64,000 bases of DNA from the NCBI RefSeq assembly GCF_016859285.1, contig NC_053400.1, positions 13,344,046 through 13,408,045 of the forward strand, given 5' to 3'. This DNA comes from Xiphias gladius (taxonomy: Eukaryota > Chordata > Actinopteri > Istiophoriformes > Xiphiidae). Both the position numbers and the translations under genes were made by a program. Below are positions 38,034 to 50,849 of this stretch, one piece after another. The stretch's first letter is position 1; the number at the start of each line of letters is the position of its first letter. Below the pieces are notes generated by a model. That model was not told the DNA's origin. It saw only the letters and a list, made by a program, of their open reading frames with translations, and did not search any database.

Positions 38034-39460
38034 GGACAACAGCAATTTTAAACCTTCCATTTTGGGGGAATAGACCATATCTTTATACACAACTTGCAAT
38101 GAAAAACATGTCTTTAAGAACTGGATGAGCTGTCCAAGAAGAGTGTGTGGTTGTGACACTGATGAGTTGTTTCTGAACACTCATCCTGATTTCAGCACAT
38201 TTTAGTAAACATGAATGTATGTTGAAGTCCTCCGCTCAATCTAACATCATCCTCCGCCCATTTGGTAACCATGGCTACTTCACCAGGGTGGAGCGCTGAC
38301 ATCTTCCCCACCACCTGCAGAGATGAATGTCAGTTACTGTCAGCGTAATGTCTTATTGTGTTCCACTGCTAATAAGTAATTTGCTGTGTATGGATAGAGA
38401 ACATACAAATATCTGTGAATACAATGCAACTGTAAGTAAAGTTGCTTGGGAAAACAAGATGGTACTAAATTAACTAAAAAATTATAATCATTTACTACAG
38501 GCAACATTTTCTCAAGGTCACAAAACTAAGTATGTTTGAAGGATGTATTTTTTTTCTGTAAATGTTATTAGGAAATTACTTTTCTAAGACACTTTGGGTT
38601 TTTTAATTGGGTTTCATTTTTCTAAATGGTCCTCTCAGTACAAAGTGCTCTCTCTCAGAAAACTTTTCTTTCTCTGACAGTAGTGTTTGCTGAATTAATG
38701 TGATAAAGGTTCAAATACTAAAAGACATGACGCAAAAAGTCAAGACTGTTAAAATGAAAAACATTTCCAGTTGGGGAAAAAAGTGTTGTGAGGCAGTAGC
38801 AAGAAATTAATAGGTTATCAAAGATATATTTGGTTGACATTCACAATCGCTATTAGGAAAGAAACACTTTATCATGGGAAATGGATAAGTGATTTTTGTA
38901 AACTGTTATTTAAACTTTTGTAGTTAAGTTTCATAATTATGCGGTTATTCTGGAGAACGGGGACATATTTAATCTAATTTATTTCCAAATATGTAATAGT
39001 ATAATAAAATGTTCTATGATATAAGGTATCGCTTGCCCCTATTTCTAATTGTAAAACAAATCTGAAAATGTACTACAATGCAGATTCATGTTTTACCTAA
39101 AGAATCATTTGAGTCATTTGAAGCTCTGTTGTACAAAATCCAGCCAACGTTACCATATTCTTCCATTAAGTCTAATTTAACTTAATTTTCATAGCTATGT
39201 CATCACTGTCGTCATTGCAAAATTGTTTCAAAATGAATTCTTGCATTATTGGGTAGACCCATTGTTCCCAAACTCACACAATGTGAGGATAGTGGACTAA
39301 TCAGAGTGCATGTCAGTAGCTGTATTTTTTTTATTGTTAGTTACTAACATACGCAGCAAGATAGTACAACAGAATTTAGCATAACTACATCTTATTTTTC
39401 AATGTGTGGCTGTAAAATGTCTTTAGGTAATAACATTCAATAAATAATGTAAGGTTGGCA
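38034..39460 (+). other. GNPNAT1 3' UTR and downstream sequence
   Basis: Non-coding A/T-rich sequence with two candidate polyadenylation hexamers, AATAAA at 39003-39008 and AATAAA at 39439-39444. The second would give a 1.4 kb 3' UTR ending within about 50 bp of the STYX 3' end. Nothing else recognised. Confidence 0.6.
39439..39444 (+). terminator. Distal GNPNAT1 polyadenylation signal
   Basis: AATAAA in the GNPNAT1 direction. An alternative proximal signal lies at 39003-39008. Confidence 0.45.
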
Positions 39461-39520
39461 AAGCACAGCATTACATTATGATATAAAAACACTGCTGAAC
39501 AGGACTCACTCAGACTTCTT

Positions 39521-39526
39521 TTTATT
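39521..39526 (-). terminator. STYX polyadenylation signal (AATAAA on the minus strand)
   Basis: TTTATT on the plus strand, about 490 nt downstream of the STYX stop codon. It faces the GNPNAT1 signal 80 bp away. Confidence 0.5.
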
Positions 39527-39872
39527 AAGCAATGAGTTATTTTTCCATTCTTTACTATCCCACATTAAGCCTGATATTAGTCCATAATCCTATTACTCCC
39601 AAAATAAAGGCATTAGCTATTCCTCTTCTTATGTCCTCCGCTGGGCGAGATCCTGGCTACTTTCCCTTTTGCCGACTGCCCCCTTATGGTCGTCTACACA
39701 AATTCAAGTATCGAAAGTGCATTATTGCAATACTGTCCCGCTGCAAATGCAAAAATGCTTTAAATACTATAAAACTGCAAAAAATCTCCCGTCAGTGCAT
39801 ACAGTTCAAGAAAAAAAAGTTCTCAAATTTGCCCGTTCCCCATCAGTACTCCATGTCTCAGACATGAGTGGT

Positions 39873-39899
39873 CCCCCTCCCTCCCTCCCTCCCTCCCTC
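39873..39899. repeat. (CCCT)n microsatellite in the STYX 3' UTR
   Basis: Six CCCT units, reading (AGGG)n on the STYX sense strand, about 120 nt after the stop codon and next to a poly(A) run at about 39957-39977. Confidence 0.9.
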
Positions 39900-40014
39900 G
39901 TCCCTTCCCCTTAGAAAAAGTTCAAATATTTACATTTTTAATCCCATAAAAATGTAAAAAAAAAAAAAAAAAAAAAAGAGTGCACTGTGCCACACGGCTA
40001 AATATAAGCAAAGC

Positions 40015-43000
40015 TCATCCGTTCTGTGCTGCTGTGACCTGCATTGCTCCAAAGTCTTCGTCTTCCTCCAGGCTGCGCTTACGGCTTCCTGTTAAAGAAA
40101 TGTGAAGATGGGCAAATCACTCGAATGAAAAATTTTTTTTTTTTTTTTTTTTAATTTTAATAAGTGTAAATCCCTGTGGATTTAATAACTTCAAGAACCT
40201 TGAATACTTTATAGTCGGAGCTGGGTGAACTCAGCAGCATACAACAAATCTGGCTTTAAGGGAAATTATGAGCCAATTCTCGAGGGCTCCAGCTGTTTGA
40301 ATATTGGTGTCTGTGTCTTTTAAATAGGAACATTCAGATTGCTGAAAAAGATGAATGTGATACGTTATGAAAGCATCCCTAATGGACCTGACTCATTTGT
40401 TGATGAGTGCCTGATTCAAAGAAAAACTATCACCGTCAAGAGCTGCTTTGTTCAAATGTGCAACCTACCTCTAGAGCACTATTACTAAATGCTGGTGCCA
40501 GCTTGTTTTGAGTGCTCTCCTGGAGTAAGGCTAGCTGAGATACATTAAGACTCTCTGTGTTTCCTTTTCTACTTTTGTTCCCACTCAGCCACAGCTTCAA
40601 AAACGTTTTCTCTTGTGCTGGTTCAGTACCAGAAAGACCTGACGAGACTGATGTGGCTGTGCAGGACTTGGCATATTATGTACAAACCTGGCATCCCAGC
40701 GTGTAAGGAGAAGGACCTGCCCAACTGCATTGGTGACATCATTTTAATGGTCAATTTGGCTAGGTAGATCGCTTCATACTCCTGGGAAACAAAAACTCAT
40801 TATTACAGCTGTATGAGTTTAGTAGTTAACGTCGGTAGCAGTAATATATAGTCAACACCATGCAGTACATTGTTAGTATTGTGTTGTTCATCACTGAACA
40901 TCTTTTAGAGGCTGAAAGTCTGGCCTTCAGTCCGCCACCACAATTAAATCCCAAACCTGGAATCTCTGTCGTGACTAATAGCAGGACATCTTTGTTATCA
41001 TATTTCATTAGGATATGAGCTTACCCTTGGTATTGATAAACAATCTGCCATCACAGGTGCACTAACACTTTTTGTCATATGATTGACACTACTCCAGAGG
41101 AGACTACTCACCCTAACCTAGCTTGCTAAATGTGGCCAACAAGGTCACCTGAATGGGCATTTTTCAAGACACTCTCTGGAGATATTGTGCCGTCTGTCTT
41201 TGCAAACATGCATACGATCGTCTGCAATGTTGTTCATATCTATTTCATGTTGCTTTGTTTATTTAAAAGACATTAAAAGTTAAGAGCACTAGACTCATTT
41301 TGCTGCAGCCATTGTTAACAGAGTCGCATCCTTGCCTCACATCTAAAGGTGGAGGGCTCAAGACAGTATATTGTGTTCTCTACCAGGTCAGTTTTTAATT
41401 CATTTACAGTGATGGAAACGAGTTTTACATGTTGAACTTTTGACGGGACTGTCATATTGATTAATCAGAGAGCCTTACCTGTAGCTGATGCACAAAGCCC
41501 ACATTGGGGTTGATGCAGAACCTCCTTTCCTGGACGTGGCTGAATGCATCCCTATTGAGTGAACGTAACAGAGGGTTACAGTAGTAGCCGCTGAAATGCT
41601 GAGATACACCATTGCAAACTGTAACAAGTGTGTGTTATCAATTCAGCTGTATATTGTAAAAACATGTACTTCTAATTTTAGATGAGAATTTAACGCATTT
41701 GAGGACATGAGAATGAGAAATTAAAAATTACGCTGCAGTATACATGTTTATGATACCTGCATACAATCATAAAATTTCTCTTATGTAGTTTTGTATATTA
41801 TTGCATAAAGTAGACACAAGTTAAACTCAAGATTTATGTGGGACATGGCGTACCTGGTTGTCACATACCGTAGTGATACAAAAAAAAAAAAAAAAAAATG
41901 GTATGTGACAATGGACTTTATTAGAAAAGTTAGACGAGTTTTCTCCTGGAGTAAAACAGAAAGCAATAACTTGATGAAAGAGAAAAAACAAAAAAACAAA
42001 CAAAAACATACCTGTATTTCATCCCAAATGTTTCCATAAGGTATGCAATCACTAAGGCAGCACTAAAAGAAAGAATAAACAAGAGGCATGGAGCTATGTC
42101 CACAGCTGTAGTTTGTATTCAAGTAAATTATAAATAGAATATCCAAAAATATTTTAGAAACCTTTAGCAGATATATGTCATGGCAATTCAGTATACAGCA
42201 AAAACAGAATATAGTATATCTATACTATACAGAGAATATAGTGAACTTATATTATGAAATCATATGATAACAAAAAGCAAAACAAACCTCACCTTCTTGA
42301 TATCCCTGCATTACCATGAACCAGTACCTTTCCTACAAGACGAAGACAAGAAATCGTTGATTAGACTCTTTTCCTACTTGACATTCTGAGTGTGAAAAAT
42401 TGAAACTGCATGCATTCTTACCTCCTGTTGCTAAGCAGCTATCAATAAATTCCTTAGTCTGTTACGAGGAAAATGAAATACACTATATCAGTCACAAGGA
42501 AAATGCCAGAAGTCTCCCTTCAGTCAGTGAAAAGCTTGCCAAGAAGGAAATACAAAGCCTACTCTGTGACTCACCGTAGGGAAAAATCGTATTATATTTT
42601 CCACTGGATTGTCAGCAATATCTAATACAAGGTATCTGCAAAGATGCAACAATATTTAGTTCATGGGTTGGCAAGAAAGTAAATACATTTCATACAAAAA
42701 TGCAGTTAGCGCTTCACATGAAATATTTAAGTGTGTATTTACTTACCTAAATGTATGAGGGAAATTAGGTTTGATAAAATTGGCTTCAATGTCTTGGCGG
42801 ACACACACAATATGCGTTATGCCCTGTCTCTCAAGAATTGGCATCTGGGCAAAGAGAAAGCAGAGAAGTAATGTGAGCTATAAAAATATGAGCAGAAAAT
42901 GTATTAGTTTCTCTGTGTCACTGTCTCCAAATACCAGTGGTTAAATTCTGTAAAAATTACCTTGCTTTTCATTGCAGCAGAGTAGGGACCTAAAAACAGT

Positions 43001-43949
43001 CCCGGTAATATCTCCTGAAAATGAAAGACAGAGCAGGACGACAACTTAAAAACAGAGGCAGTAACATTGATTGATGTTTTAAAAAAAAAAAAAAAAAAAT
43101 TTTTTTTTGCGCAAACCCTATGATACGTTAATTCACTCAGGATGAGACAGTAAGCCTCTTTATGGACATGATGTCTTTACATGGCATTGTAGTGGTGCGT
43201 TCAGCGGCCAATAGCAGGATCCGTCCACACCCAAGAGACGTGTATCAAGGTTTGCACAGAAAGGACATTTATTCAAAAAAAAATTTACTGTGACTTTCAG
43301 TTCATGTAAGCCGTGTCTCTATATATTTCACGTTGCCGTGCTTTTGCGAGTATTTATTCAAACCCTGGGAATCCACAGCCTTTGCTGTGTAATTCTGCCG
43401 TCAAAATTCGCCCTCCCGCGACAGACAACAGACTCATGTTGCATACCTGCATTTCTCGTCTCATTGGATAAGCCCAGTCCTGTAAAAGTGGAATTTAAAA
43501 AGGAAGGTTAGAAGCTGAGGGAAGTCCTGCTAAGCTCTGTTGATGTGACAGCTTGGAGCTTGCTGCTCTGCAGACATTCTAGCCACAAGACAGGGGGAGA
43601 AGTGAATAGCAGTTAACTTTGTGTACATACGTGGCTAACTGTAGTGTTAGGAGGCTAGGCTACTCACTGTTGGTCCAGGGAACAGCAGCGTTTAGACTTA
43701 TGGACTCAAACGTATTCAAAGAAAGGCGCAAGAATGTTTCACAGATCCCCATTAATGTGCTATGCCTCCAAAACACACATAATTCCCCGTTGAGCGGATA
43801 TTTTACCTGCCAGACCACAGGGTTGGAGTGGAGGTTAGCTCAGATTAGCCAGGCAGACACAGTGGACATGTCGGCTAACGCAGACTCACCAGAAGGTCCT
43901 CCTTGGTCGCGGGCAGAGACGGGAATTGAAGTTTGTTCTCCTCGTCCAT
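40015..43949 (-). CDS. STYX: Serine/threonine/tyrosine-interacting protein (pseudophosphatase)
   Basis: Catalytically dead dual-specificity-phosphatase family member. By family knowledge it anchors ERK1/2 in the nucleus and inhibits FBXW7. Coding exons in order: 43949-43890, 43479-43447, 43014-42961, 42844-42747, 42635-42575, 42458-42422, 42332-42293, 42062-42012, 41551-41479, 40781-40688, 40088-40015; 675 nt, 224 aa. The P-loop reads VHGNAGISRS (about 119-128), with Gly where active phosphatases have Cys in HCxxGxxR; this is the diagnostic STYX substitution. Other matches: EILPGLFLGPY, RQDIEANFIKPNF, VQERRFCINPN, QEYEAIYLAKLTI and the C-terminal EDEDFGAMQVTAAQNG. Starts MDEENKLQFPSLP. Intact and close to the usual length. 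Confidence 0.97.
41858..41911. repeat. Inverted repeat around a poly(A) run in a STYX intron
   Basis: Perfect 12-bp arms ttgtcacatacc (41858-41869) and ggtatgtgacaa (41900-41911), with a poly(A) stretch of about 19 nt in the loop. Located between STYX exons 8 and 9. No known family recognised. Confidence 0.85.
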
Positions 43950-44240
43950 TCTGCTGTCAGTTCGGGCACCGCCGGCCCGGCGTTGCGCGCAGTGTCGATG
44001 TTTCTCGCGGCGGGGTTAGCTGGACAGTCGATGCAATTTGTTTTGAGGCTCCACATGCATGTCCGCCATGCTGTCCCCTGACAGATGTGTCACGTGACCC
44101 CGCGGCAGCTCGCGAGTGGGCGAGTGGGGTGGGGTGGGGTGGGGGGAGGGGAGGGGAGGGAGAGAGAGCGAGAGAGAGAGAAGCAACGGCGACGTCTCGT
44201 GGACGATTTACAGAGGGACGCAACACTCAGTTAATGTAAG
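43950..44240 (-). promoter_or_regulatory. STYX promoter region, CpG-rich, with a G-rich tract
   Basis: Directly upstream of the STYX ATG. It is CpG-dense (ccgccggcccggcgttgcgcgc near 43970 and ccgcggcagctcgcgag near 44099), unlike the A/T-rich surroundings. A run of (GGGGT)n and (GGGGA)n at about 44124-44160 is followed by a GA-rich tract. This is the pattern of a TATA-less housekeeping promoter. The 206-residue ORF over it on the plus strand has no family resemblance. Confidence 0.6.
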
Positions 44241-46329
44241 GAGAGGGTGGTGATGGGTCATAGAAGGTGTTTAATGCCCAGTTAAAACGAAAAATAACGA
44301 AGAAATAAAGTGAAATACGAAAAGACGTTATTATATTATATATTATACGTATTTGCTGTGTTATATTTAGATGGGTTCAACAGATAATCATCAACTGGAA
44401 TAGTCCCACTTGTGACTTCGGCACTTCATACATTATTAGGACTAGGGTTAGTGATGCGTTCACTTACTGATGAGCGCACTGAATTGCCTTTTAATAGTGA
44501 TGCTTTCACTTACTGAGGAACTAAAGTGTGTTTGAAAGGGTGCGCGACCGATAAGCATAGAAAAAAAAGGTGAACGAACAAACATACATAGTAACTATGA
44601 ATCTTTTGAATTGAGCGGAACAAAATGATTTGAATCCGCAAATTGATTCGCGATTTCCACCTCAAAACGTAATTTGTTGGAGCTCTTTGTTTTACTGACT
44701 CATGTGTGTCTTTTTTATGCTCGCAAACAGCAAATGCACTTATTTTTCTTTCTGATACCAGCCTCTATGCATCGAGTGCAGAGCTGGAGCCGGATTGTGT
44801 TTAACCCTCCGTAGCGTAGAAACTGGAACAAGGGGGAGACAGCTGTCCATGCCCAGCGCCGTTCCGAGATACTTTTGGTAACACCTAAGTGTATCCAGGT
44901 GTAGATTGACAAAAAAAATATTCACTCAAAGCCCACATGCAAGCATACACATACAGACAGTTGATGAGTATGTTACACTAACATCTGGACAGCCGGCACA
45001 ATGTAGAGTTGGTCATAACAACATTTCATGTGTGTGCAGTCCTGATGTGCAGGTACGTCCATCTCAGAGCCCAGCTCTGCTCAGAAAACTGCTTCACAGC
45101 GTCTGTCCACACACCGCTGTATATAACCAGAGTTAGTAGATTCACACAAGGGATGACCACATGGCCTGATTTCATCTAAATGCAGATTATATTCATTATC
45201 AACCCAGAAGCTTTCACTGAACTCTCATCTTTTTTCTTTTTCTTTTTTCTTATCATATCAAATCTTTCTTCCAATCTTTTTATTTTTCTGCCCTCATCCC
45301 TCTCTACAATCCATCCCTGCTTAATAATCATTTCAAGAATGACTGATATTGATCTAAAACAGAGAGCATGAATAATTTGTAGATGCTTCTTTGGTCTCTC
45401 AGACGTATCATCTGTTTGTTGTTATGTGACAGTGTAGCATTTGTGAGTTTTGTTTACCACCTGGTCCGTGGGAGGGGACTTTTTTTCCCAGATCAGAGGG
45501 AGATGAAATCTAACAGCAGAAAAAGAAGAAGTTTTGCAGAGTGTCAGTTACTTCTCCTTCAAGAATCTTTATCAGTCTCTTTAAAATCATAGGATTGGTT
45601 TCACCCTGTGAGATGGATTCCCTGTAATGCGCATTCTGATATCAGAATCAGAAATTAGCAGCCATGCCAGATTGTTTTGGCAGAAATGTAGTGGCAAGAG
45701 ATGAGGGTGGGAGCGTGGGACTGAGACAGAAAAAACAAAATGATCAAAGAAAAAGATAAGCAAAAAAAAAAAAAAAAAGAATGCAGGAAGGGGTTAGATA
45801 CACGTAGGATATGGTGCCTAATTTAATTGCCAATTCAGACAAAGTACATCAGTTAGACGATCTCAAATACATACCTTAATTTTTTTTGATTGTTTGGCCA
45901 TTTTCTACCATCATTATTTAGTGTAGTAGTGTGGTCTTAAACTACAAGAATTTTTCTAAAACAGCTGGACACTGTTATTTCCTGCAATGTAGGTGTAGTG
46001 CATGTAAAATAAGTAAATAGTGCATTTCTTGGGGGTTATTTTCAGATGTGGATGAAGTCCACGAGTGAATATTCCCCTTGACTGACAGCGTTTGGAAGTG
46101 AGATGCAATATGGCTGTATCATGCAAACAGTAACTAAAGTTGAATTTAGATATAAAATATACTGGGATTTGCAATCTGGTACTTCTTATATCAATTTTAT
46201 ACACTTGTACATATACAGTGTTTTAAGCTACATTAAAACAGCAGGTAAAATGGTCCAAATCATGTTGTTTTTTTTCTTGCTGTATGTCAGACAGGGATCT
46301 GTTTATTACAGTGTGAATCGTAATTAGAT
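44241..46329. other. Intergenic region right of STYX
   Basis: No gene recognised. A short local duplication of gatg-g/c-ttcacttactga is visible around 44454-44518. Poly(A) at about 45761-45778. ORFs are short and repeat-biased. Confidence 0.55.
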
Positions 46330-46855
46330 GAAATGTACTCAAATGAAATTGTGTTCAATTAATTAAACAAAATAAATAAAGTCAAATTAATTGAATTATT
46401 TAATTAAAAAAATGGAATAAAATTAAATTGAATAATTTAAATGAAATTTAACTAACTTGAATGTATTTATTTAAATAAATTTGATTTGAATGAATCAATT
46501 CATCTTAAAACTATTAATTTTTTTAAATTAAAATAAATTTGAAATTAAATTACTCAAATACTTAAAATTTAATTTACTCAATTAATTTGCACTGAGTGAA
46601 ATTAATTAAATTAAATGAAATTCATTCAAATAAATGAAATTAAATACACGCAATTAAATTAAATTGAGTTAAATTTATAAAATACAGAAAATTAAATTAA
46701 ATTATGTTAAAACAATTAAATACTTTAAATCATATCAAATTTACTTTAAAAATAAAAAATTATTTACTTAAATGCATTCAATTAAACTTACTCAATTAAA
46801 TTTGAGTAAAATTAATCAAATAGAGTTACATTTAATCAAATTAAGCAAAGGCTCT
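46330..46855. repeat. A/T-only low-complexity tract built on AATTAAAT-like units
   Basis: About 530 bp dominated by aattaaat, aaattaat and tcaaat permutations with very few G or C. Similar sequence recurs at about 47288-47355. It looks like a diverged short-unit tandem repeat. Confidence 0.85.
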
Positions 46856-49820
46856 GGGCTCAACAGACGAAGTTGCTGCTGTCATCTGATCATTGCACTT
46901 CTTTCACAGTGGATGTAAATCAAAATAGGATTTCATTTATTCCTTTTACTCATACAGCCATTATAGGCATTTTCACTGGTAATCCTCCATGTCGGCTGGA
47001 GTGCAACTGTATCTATGGGTGCAGTGTATTTTCTAAATTAATGCAAATGACTATGTAGTTCAGTTAACACTGAACTATTGATTAGTGAGTGACTAGCCTG
47101 ACATGAAATATTTCAAGTGCATCAGATGAGTCAGCAAAGTCTGGAATGATCCACGTCAAAGTGGATGGGTTGGGGGTCATTAGTAACAGACATTTTGGTT
47201 TCAGAGCAGAACTTGTCTGCAGAATTCTTATCAGTAGTGAACATCTGACATATGACAACAAATAGGTAGCTAGATGAATAGATAGCATCTAATTTAATTA
47301 TAATTAATGGATCTAATTGAATTCAATTTTGTTAATTGAATTTAATTATTTAATTACTGTAAAACATTCAACAACAACTATTAACATGATTGCGTGTTGC
47401 AGATTATCCTTAGGGTTTCTTGGATGTTCAGTACAAATTTCCAGCCAATCCAGTGAAAATTAAGTAATTTTAACATTAAAGCATTGGGGTCACTTGTTTG
47501 TAGGTGTTTGTAGAATTTAACTGCTATATCCTAATTAAAATTGAAAATGAGCTCAGTTCAACTCCATTGTTGGGGCGGTTCCTGTGGACTCTGAGAATGC
47601 TCCTGCAAGACTCAGTGTGCAGGGTTTCGATTGGGTTTTTGTCCCGTTGTTCAAAGTTTTGATTTACAAGACGACGCCACTGTTCGCTACCATACAGTAA
47701 AATTGGTTCAATTATAGATTTGAATATTTTGAGCCAGATACGAACAGGTATTCTTATGTTTGAAGACTTTTTTTTTATAGCATAGAAAGAACTTCTTTCC
47801 TCGTCACTGAGATCATCAATGGCCAGATTGAAATTTCCTGTAGACATAATTTTTGGTCCCAAATATGTGTAGCTGTGTGTGTGTGTTCTATGTCAGTCGA
47901 GCCCAGTACAAACCTTTTTGGGTTTTCCTGACACCTGGGTAATTTCTTGAAGACCTTAATTTTAGTATTTTCCAGATTAACTGGCAGGGCCCAGGTCTGA
48001 CATAAATTTGCAGATGATCCAGTTGCTTTTGTAATGCCTCCTTAGATGGAGCTAGCAATATTAAATCATCTGCAAAAACCCTTCAATTTCTGTGTCAGAC
48101 GAGGGTGAGACCAAGGATATCTAATTGTTCTTGTGATTTTGCCGGTTCATCAATATGATTGTTTAATAGCGTGGGGCTGAGACTGCAGCACTGTTTCAGC
48201 CCTGTACTTTGGGAGAACTAATATGTTTCCGTATTGCCAATTTTCCCAGCACATTTAATATTTGTACATTGTTTTAACTATATCTTCAATTTTTCCGCCT
48301 ACACTCTTTTCAATTAATTTCAGGAGCAGATCATTATACCAAATTGAGTCAGATGCTTTTTTGAAATCTACAATACAAGCGAAAATGTTGTTCCAATTTT
48401 GGTGGACATGTTTATCAATCAGTATGTGGAGGGCATAGATATGGGCTATAGTACAATGTTGTGGTGCAAATCTAATCTGACTCTTGCTCCGGACATTATG
48501 CTCACGAAGGAAGTCTTGCAGTCGGTTGTGTGCGGTTGTCGGATGCTGCAGAATAACTTCCCCAGATTGCTGCCTCAGTAATTTTCAGGTGAAATTTGTT
48601 TCCATTGTTAAAAATTGCTGTTATAATCCCTCTGCTCCAGATGTCAGGGAAATGTGGGGTGTTCAGAATGAGGTTGAACAATTTTACTTTGGCAATGTTG
48701 AATTTATGGCTGCTAAATTTCAGCATTTCAAGTAAAATACCATCAGGACCACTGGCCTTCCCTGGTTGTGGGACCTGGATTTTACCCAGTTGCTCTTCTT
48801 TAGTAACATCTTTAACAACTGATTCTACAATTTGTAGTTTGTAGAAAAGATCATTTTGGGCTGAATTCAGTGTAATACCACTATAGCAGTTTCCAAAGTG
48901 TTTTTTTTTTCAACACATGGATTAGCCAGTTCTTCCTTGTGTGGTTTGCTAAAACTCCACATGCCATTTTTTTCCAGAAATTATTTGAGTCAATAGACTC
49001 TTCAGTTATATCATGTTGGTGCTGCACATGCTGTTCTCTTTTAGTTCAGAGTTTTCTTCTGTGTAATGTCACTGTTTCCTAATATTAGAGTCGGAGCTCA
49101 GGGTTGTCAGGGTGTCTGTGTTTTTGATTCGATAAACCTCTGAGTGTCTGCGATCTGTATCACACCACTTTTGCAATAGGTAACTTTTTGGAACTGTGAT
49201 GCTGGGGCTTTTTCAGACTGGATAAATCTTCCACATTGTCAAATATGTTGTTAACATCTTAAACAGCCTGATGTAGGCCGTCCTTACTGGAGGGCTATGC
49301 GGTGGAAAGAAAATGGTCTGATTGAGACTGAATTGTTTGATGTCTGATTGCTTTCTGGTAGTCGTCCTTGCTATTGTTTGTCCATCTATAGGGTTGTTTT
49401 ATAAAGTTCAGTCTACTGGGTAGTGCTGCATGAGGGTCTTTCTAATGTAGTGGGTAATTTTACTATGATCAGATAAGGGTTTTAGGGGGCTGACTGTGAA
49501 TGCTCTCAGACAGAAGGGACCTAAGTCTGTAATGCTATAATCTACTGTACTATTGCCAAGAGGAGAGCTGTGTGTGTAGTGACCAAAATACTCCCCTTGA
49601 AGCTGAACATTAATGATGTACAGACCCAGTGTTCAACATAGCTGCAGTAGATGCTGCCCGCTTTTGTTGGCATTTTTGTCAAAGTTGTTCCAGTGGGACT
49701 GTGAAGGGAGGGGTCTACTGTTTTGGCCAGGTATAGGTTTGTCTCCCTGCGGGTTAATAGAATCTGGTTCTATACCTGTCCTGACATTAAGGTCCCCACA
49801 GATCAGTACTTTTCACTGGA

Positions 49821-49862
49821 TCTGTGATTGATCTCATCTTCTCTGTGATTGATCTCATCTTC
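49821..49862. repeat. Perfect 21-bp tandem duplication inside the LINE endonuclease region
   Basis: tctgtgattgatctcatcttc is repeated head to tail at 49821-49841 and 49842-49862. The length is a multiple of three. It probably arose by slippage after or shortly before insertion. Confidence 0.9.
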
Positions 49863-50849
49863 AATAATGTAGAAACTATTTTCATGATATTAAGGGGATT
49901 CTGATGGGGGGATATATGCTGCACATGTGAATATGTCTTTATCTGTGGAGAAAGCTTCTCTTTTTTTTTGGAGCAAATTGAAAATTCCTCCTTTTTTGAT
50001 TAATTCTATCGTGTGTACAAGGTTTGCCTTGTACCAAATCAGCAATCCTCCTGAATCCCTGCCTGGGTTTTCTACCTTCAGTGTGGTGGATGGGAACATT
50101 ATCTCTCTGTAGCCTAAGGGACAACCTGTTGAAATGTCTCCTCTACTCCAAGTCTCCTGCAAATAGACACATCTGCATGTCCTAACTACCAAACAAATAA
50201 TTTAGATTTCATTCAGCTTAGAACTCAAAAATTTGAATTCAGTGTTAAAATGAGTTAAACTCCCAAGTCGGTTGTTGTTAATAAAGACATTTATTTCAGA
50301 ACACATAAAACATATGGGGTTTAAATCCATTAACATGAAATAACTGTCTTTCACTTTCATACAACATAACACTTTTTTTACTGTATGAAAGCAAAAACAA
50401 ATAATGAGAGCCTGTGAGTTGTCTACTGTGGTACCTGACCTATCGAGTGAGAGCAGAGCAGGCTGAGCATCTGCTGGATTCGTCTTTGCTCATTGTGTTG
50501 GGGTGAATGGGTGGGCTCAGGGACAGGGGTGGTGTGAGGGTTAGCCTGCTGCTCTCTTCACTGTATGAGCATAACTCAGTGGGTAGCTCCTGTCGTTGGG
50601 GCTGGGTTGGGGCCCCTGGAGGCAGGAGTGGCTCTGGCGTGTCTTGAGGGGGATCGTAAGTGCCCTGGTGCGTTCTTCATGGAGCATGGTATGGAGGAAG
50701 ATGAGGATGATCTGTTCTGTATGTGGTTTGTCTGGGTGAGGATCTAGTGGGGTGTCTTGTTGGTCTAAGGGGGTTGTGGACTGAGCTGGTCCTTCGCAGG
50801 GTGTTGATTGGTCTCTGTTGAGAGTGACGTCTTCCAGTGTCTGGGCGAA

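Noticed and set aside
43619-44239. 206-residue plus-strand ORF
   Set aside because: It lies antisense over STYX exon 1 and its CpG-rich promoter. No family motifs; explained by GC-rich composition and the G-rich repeat.
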